Positions 12,217 through 12,915 of a stretch of 12,915 bases of DNA are shown here, one piece after another. How positions within the stretch are numbered: position 1 is the stretch's first letter; the number at the start of each line of letters is the position of its first letter. The translations under genes and the position numbers were made by a program. The stretch is from JBCCFW01 sp039029535. Lineage in GTDB: Bacteria; Acidobacteriota; JBCCFW01. The notes below the pieces were generated by a model, which was given only the letters and a program-made list of their open reading frames with translations, had not been told where the DNA came from and ran no database searches. The DNA lies in contig JBCCFW010000205.1 in assembly GCA_039029535.1 (NCBI GenBank), positions 1 to 12,915 on the forward strand, given 5' to 3'.

Positions 12217-12915
12217 GGACAAGCGCCCGGCGTCGCTCGCGCGCTGCCCTGGGAGTCGTTGCCCACCGGCCCCTCCCCTCCCTCGTTCACGCCAGCGACG
12301 AGGTAGTACCAGCCCTCCGAAGGGCTCGGCAGCTCGGCGTCGACCGCCGACGGGATCGTGAGCTCGGACAGCAAGCAACTCGCCGAGCCACCGGCGGCGA
12401 GCTCACCGAGCGCGCCGCGATGGAGGTTGAAGCTCGTCGACGAAGAGAGGGCCCCGTCCTCCCAGCTCACGACCGAGCCGGCATCGACACGCAGGGGCAC
12501 GACGGCGCCCGGTGGCGACACCTCCGTCGGGGGTCGGATCACGATGTCCTCGAGACACGACGCGACGGCCGACGAAGTGCTCGTCAGCATGAGCTCGTGC
12601 GCCACCCGCGTGACCGTCACGGCTCGTTCCGGGGTCGACAACTCGACCGAGACGAGATCCATGGGCGCCGACTGGGACTCGAACGGCTCCCTCGGTTGGC
12701 AGGTCTCAGGAAGCGCACCCCAGGCATCGAACACGAAGAGCCCGGGATCTCGGTGCTCATCGAATCCGCCTGACCGATTGCCCGCGACGAGTCGACCGTC
12801 ATCGAGACGTATCAGGGCACTGGCACTGCTCACGTGAGGGGACCCGTGCAAGGTCTCCCAACGCCGGGAACCGTCTGGCCCCAAGCTCAGGAGCCACTTT
12901 GATGCCAGCTATGTA
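12213..12915 (-). CDS. Secreted propeller/tail protein, paralogue of the 10399-12045 gene, 5' part missing and frame possibly broken
   Basis: About 232 C-terminal residues are readable. They align from A-S-K-W-L-L-S-L-G-P-D-G-S-R-R-W-E-T-L-H onward with residues ~318-548 of the downstream gene: the last propeller strand, the F-D-E-H-R-D-P-G-L-F-V-F-D-A turn, a Cys-bearing linker, and a tail (S-P-P-G-A-V-V-P-L-R-V ... W-Y-Y-L-V-A-G-V-N-E-G-G-E-G ... G-A-C-P) that is nearly identical. The matching frame meets a TAG at 12909-12911, where the paralogue has sense codons. The neighbouring frame there reads Y-I-A-G-I-K, a typical propeller strand. A one-base frameshift near 12898-12903 is therefore likely, unless the gene was truncated there. 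The signal peptide and start lie outside the window, so whether the gene is functional cannot be judged. Part of an intact gene is the alternative if the edge bases are in error. Confidence 0.75.

Overview
The window is a high-G+C bacterial segment (about two thirds G+C by eye). It is dominated by secreted, repeat-rich proteins of unknown substrate. The combination of SBBP beta-propeller repeats, aspartate-rich thrombospondin type 3 repeats, a cohesin-like domain and a recurrent C-terminal domain ending in Cys-Pro suggests a large-genome environmental bacterium of the Acidobacteriota or Myxococcota kind. The taxon is an inference, because no rRNA or other phylogenetic marker is present. There are no tRNA or rRNA genes, CRISPR arrays, insertion sequences or phage genes.

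Left block (1-4795): the 3' part of one SBBP propeller gene, then a complete tandem paralogue (1426-3288), each followed by a strong hairpin. The second copy converges on a 480-residue thrombospondin-3/cohesin-like protein gene (3353-4795, minus). Just past the first copy's hairpin lies a ~74-bp relic of the 3' end of that same gene. The region therefore looks like a duplicated two-gene convergent module, one copy of which has lost its second gene.

Middle block (4948-8408, all minus): a secreted propeller / thrombospondin-3 / tail protein, a secreted or lipid-anchored protein of the ClpP/SppA fold (COG3904-like), and a small protein resembling CdiI/DUF1436 immunity proteins. An interrupted 14-bp dyad lies in the divergent region before a plus-strand GNAT acetyltransferase (8586-9059).

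Right block (9060-12915): a 5'-truncated VOC (glyoxalase fold) gene on the minus strand; a small membrane protein and a strikingly short FloA/flotillin-like protein on the plus strand; then, convergently, two tandem minus-strand paralogues encoding secreted propeller proteins with near-identical tails. The second paralogue runs off the right edge and shows a possible frame disruption there.

Five of the proteins (both SBBP proteins, the 4948-6621 product, and the two right-hand paralogues) carry related C-terminal domains of about 95-105 residues behind different N-terminal parts. This is the most coherent theme of the window. A plausible reading is a family of exported surface proteins sharing a tail used for folding, sorting or anchoring. 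Nothing in the sequence identifies their ligand.
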